A stretch of 64,000 nucleotides of DNA, from positions 26,216,213-26,280,212 of the forward strand of contig OZ234493.1 in the NCBI GenBank assembly GCA_965153455.1, given 5' to 3'. This stretch comes from Sphagnum compactum (taxonomy: Eukaryota; Bryophyta; Sphagnopsida; Sphagnales). A model generated the notes under the pieces. The model had not been told where the DNA came from. It was given only the letters and a program-made list of their open reading frames with translations, and did no database searches. The position numbers and the translations under genes were made by a program. Below, piece by piece: positions 62,909 through 64,000 of this stretch (position 1 is its first letter; each line of letters begins with the position of its first letter).

Positions 62909-64000
62909 CATTGGCCTAGACAATTGATTTCACATGGATTTATTTTTCTTTGAATGAAATAAGGTTTTGGAACACTAAGCAAAATGTTCAAGAAATGTGT
63001 ATTTTCTCACAAAACCTAAAAACTCCAAAGAAATTGAACCCTCATCCATTTAGCCATAAACCAAGTCTTAATTAATTAACATACCTTCAATTTATGATAA
63101 TTTAGAACAGTTCATTTCTTGTGCTGATGGTGGGGAATGGATTGCATCCCACGATAGTACATTGTTCAAGATGCTTTCATCTCCATTGCAAGAGATGTGA
63201 GGTTTTATGTTTCTTGTGAACAAACTCATGTCCTTTTATCACCCTCCTTTCAATCTTCTCATTGACATGTTGAGATCATGTTATTGACTAATGGCATTTG
63301 CATTTTCATCAATATTTTGCCATTATTAATCCCACTTGAACAAATTTGGTTTCTTGTGTTGCTTCATTTTGTAAAGTGATTACGATGGTGCTAGGTAATG
63401 CAAAGGAAGGACTTTTTCACGGTCGGCACCCAATAAATTTTTTCCTCCCCTTGCCATAAAGGTTTTTGGTTTCCTACAACAAGTGGATAATGTTTTTTCA
63501 CTAATGTGATAATATGGCATGGTTAGCAAAGGGCATTGGTGGCCTTCTTCTAGTTGTTTTGCACAATTTTTATAGTTATAGAGTGTTGATAGCGTTGTAG
63601 GAAGCACATGACACCTCTATTTTGAGGCATGTTCTCCTTGTGAATGAAGGTTCTTTCTAGGCTTACTTATTTTTTAAACTTTTCATCCCATTTTTTTCTA
63701 ATATGTTCCTTATAATTGGTAGGGGGCTTTGGAACATGATTTATTCTATGCCCCATTGTGACCCACTTTGGGGCTTGCTTTTTTGTTCTAACTTGGGTCC
63801 TTTCTCTTTGTTCCTTCTATTCCCCCTTTGTTGGGTGTAAATTTCTTTAACGAAATTTGCCAAGGTTTCATCAATTTTAATCATGCATTTGTGTTTTTTC
63901 AAATTTTCATGCAATTTGTATTCCCTTAGTTGATTGGTGGATCAATTGCAAGTTAACAAAATGGTATCAACTTTTTTGAATACTTGTTGAACCTTATTTT
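62909..64000. other. No gene seen
   Basis: AT-rich intergenic DNA to the window edge. A TGGTATCAA string near 63961 resembles a plant LTR-retrotransposon primer-binding site (TGGTATCAGAGC type) but is too degraded to call. Confidence 0.45.

Noticed and set aside
1-64000. CRISPR array, prokaryotic operon or phage-type defence system
   Set aside because: The regular 72-bp repeats are protein-coding LRRs with no spacers. Introns and gene content are those of a plant nuclear genome.

Overview
This is a plant nuclear DNA window. It is AT-rich, has canonical GT-AG introns of roughly 100-800 bp, and carries plant-type genes: a Mediator subunit, a DUF3755 protein and a secreted glyoxal oxidase. The most diagnostic locus is a disease-resistance-like gene whose N-terminus is an alpha/beta-hydrolase domain rather than TIR or CC. 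That 'HNL' class (hydrolase-NB-LRR) was described from liverworts, so a bryophyte, and a liverwort in particular, is my best guess. Other non-seed plants are not excluded.

Layout. 1-4900: repeat-rich non-genic DNA with a 544-bp hAT-like MITE that has a clean 8-bp target-site duplication, a 153-bp tandem duplication and a tRNA-like SINE candidate. 4940-22205: a recent tandem duplication of the HNL gene. Copy A (exons 5618-11103) is open through hydrolase, NB-ARC and 24 nearly identical 72-bp LRR units. Copy B (15961-22205) is about as well preserved in its 5' exons but is broken by a 1-bp deletion in the NB-ARC exon and several stops in a larger LRR array (about 34 units). The 4-kb spacer holds diverged repeats and a relic of a third LRR tract. 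22206-25870: no gene seen. 25873-28989: an unassigned minus-strand exon-like segment and a complete seven-exon DUF3755/SANT-like gene. 29000-42800: mostly transposon debris, including a hAT transposase relic, a Ty1/copia pol relic, tandem repeats, a (TA)15 microsatellite and palindromes. 43234-47191: complete MED27 in seven exons. 49311-52095: complete glyoxal oxidase on the minus strand in five exons, convergent with MED27. 52100-64000: gene-poor, with a few exon-like segments I could not assign, one strong hairpin and a second MITE-like terminus.

No cross-gene pathway is implied. The three housekeeping-type genes are ordinary. The HNL pair is the accessory, fast-evolving part: its nearly uniform LRR DNA, differing unit numbers and graded decay show a resistance locus changing by unequal crossing-over or conversion and by pseudogenisation.
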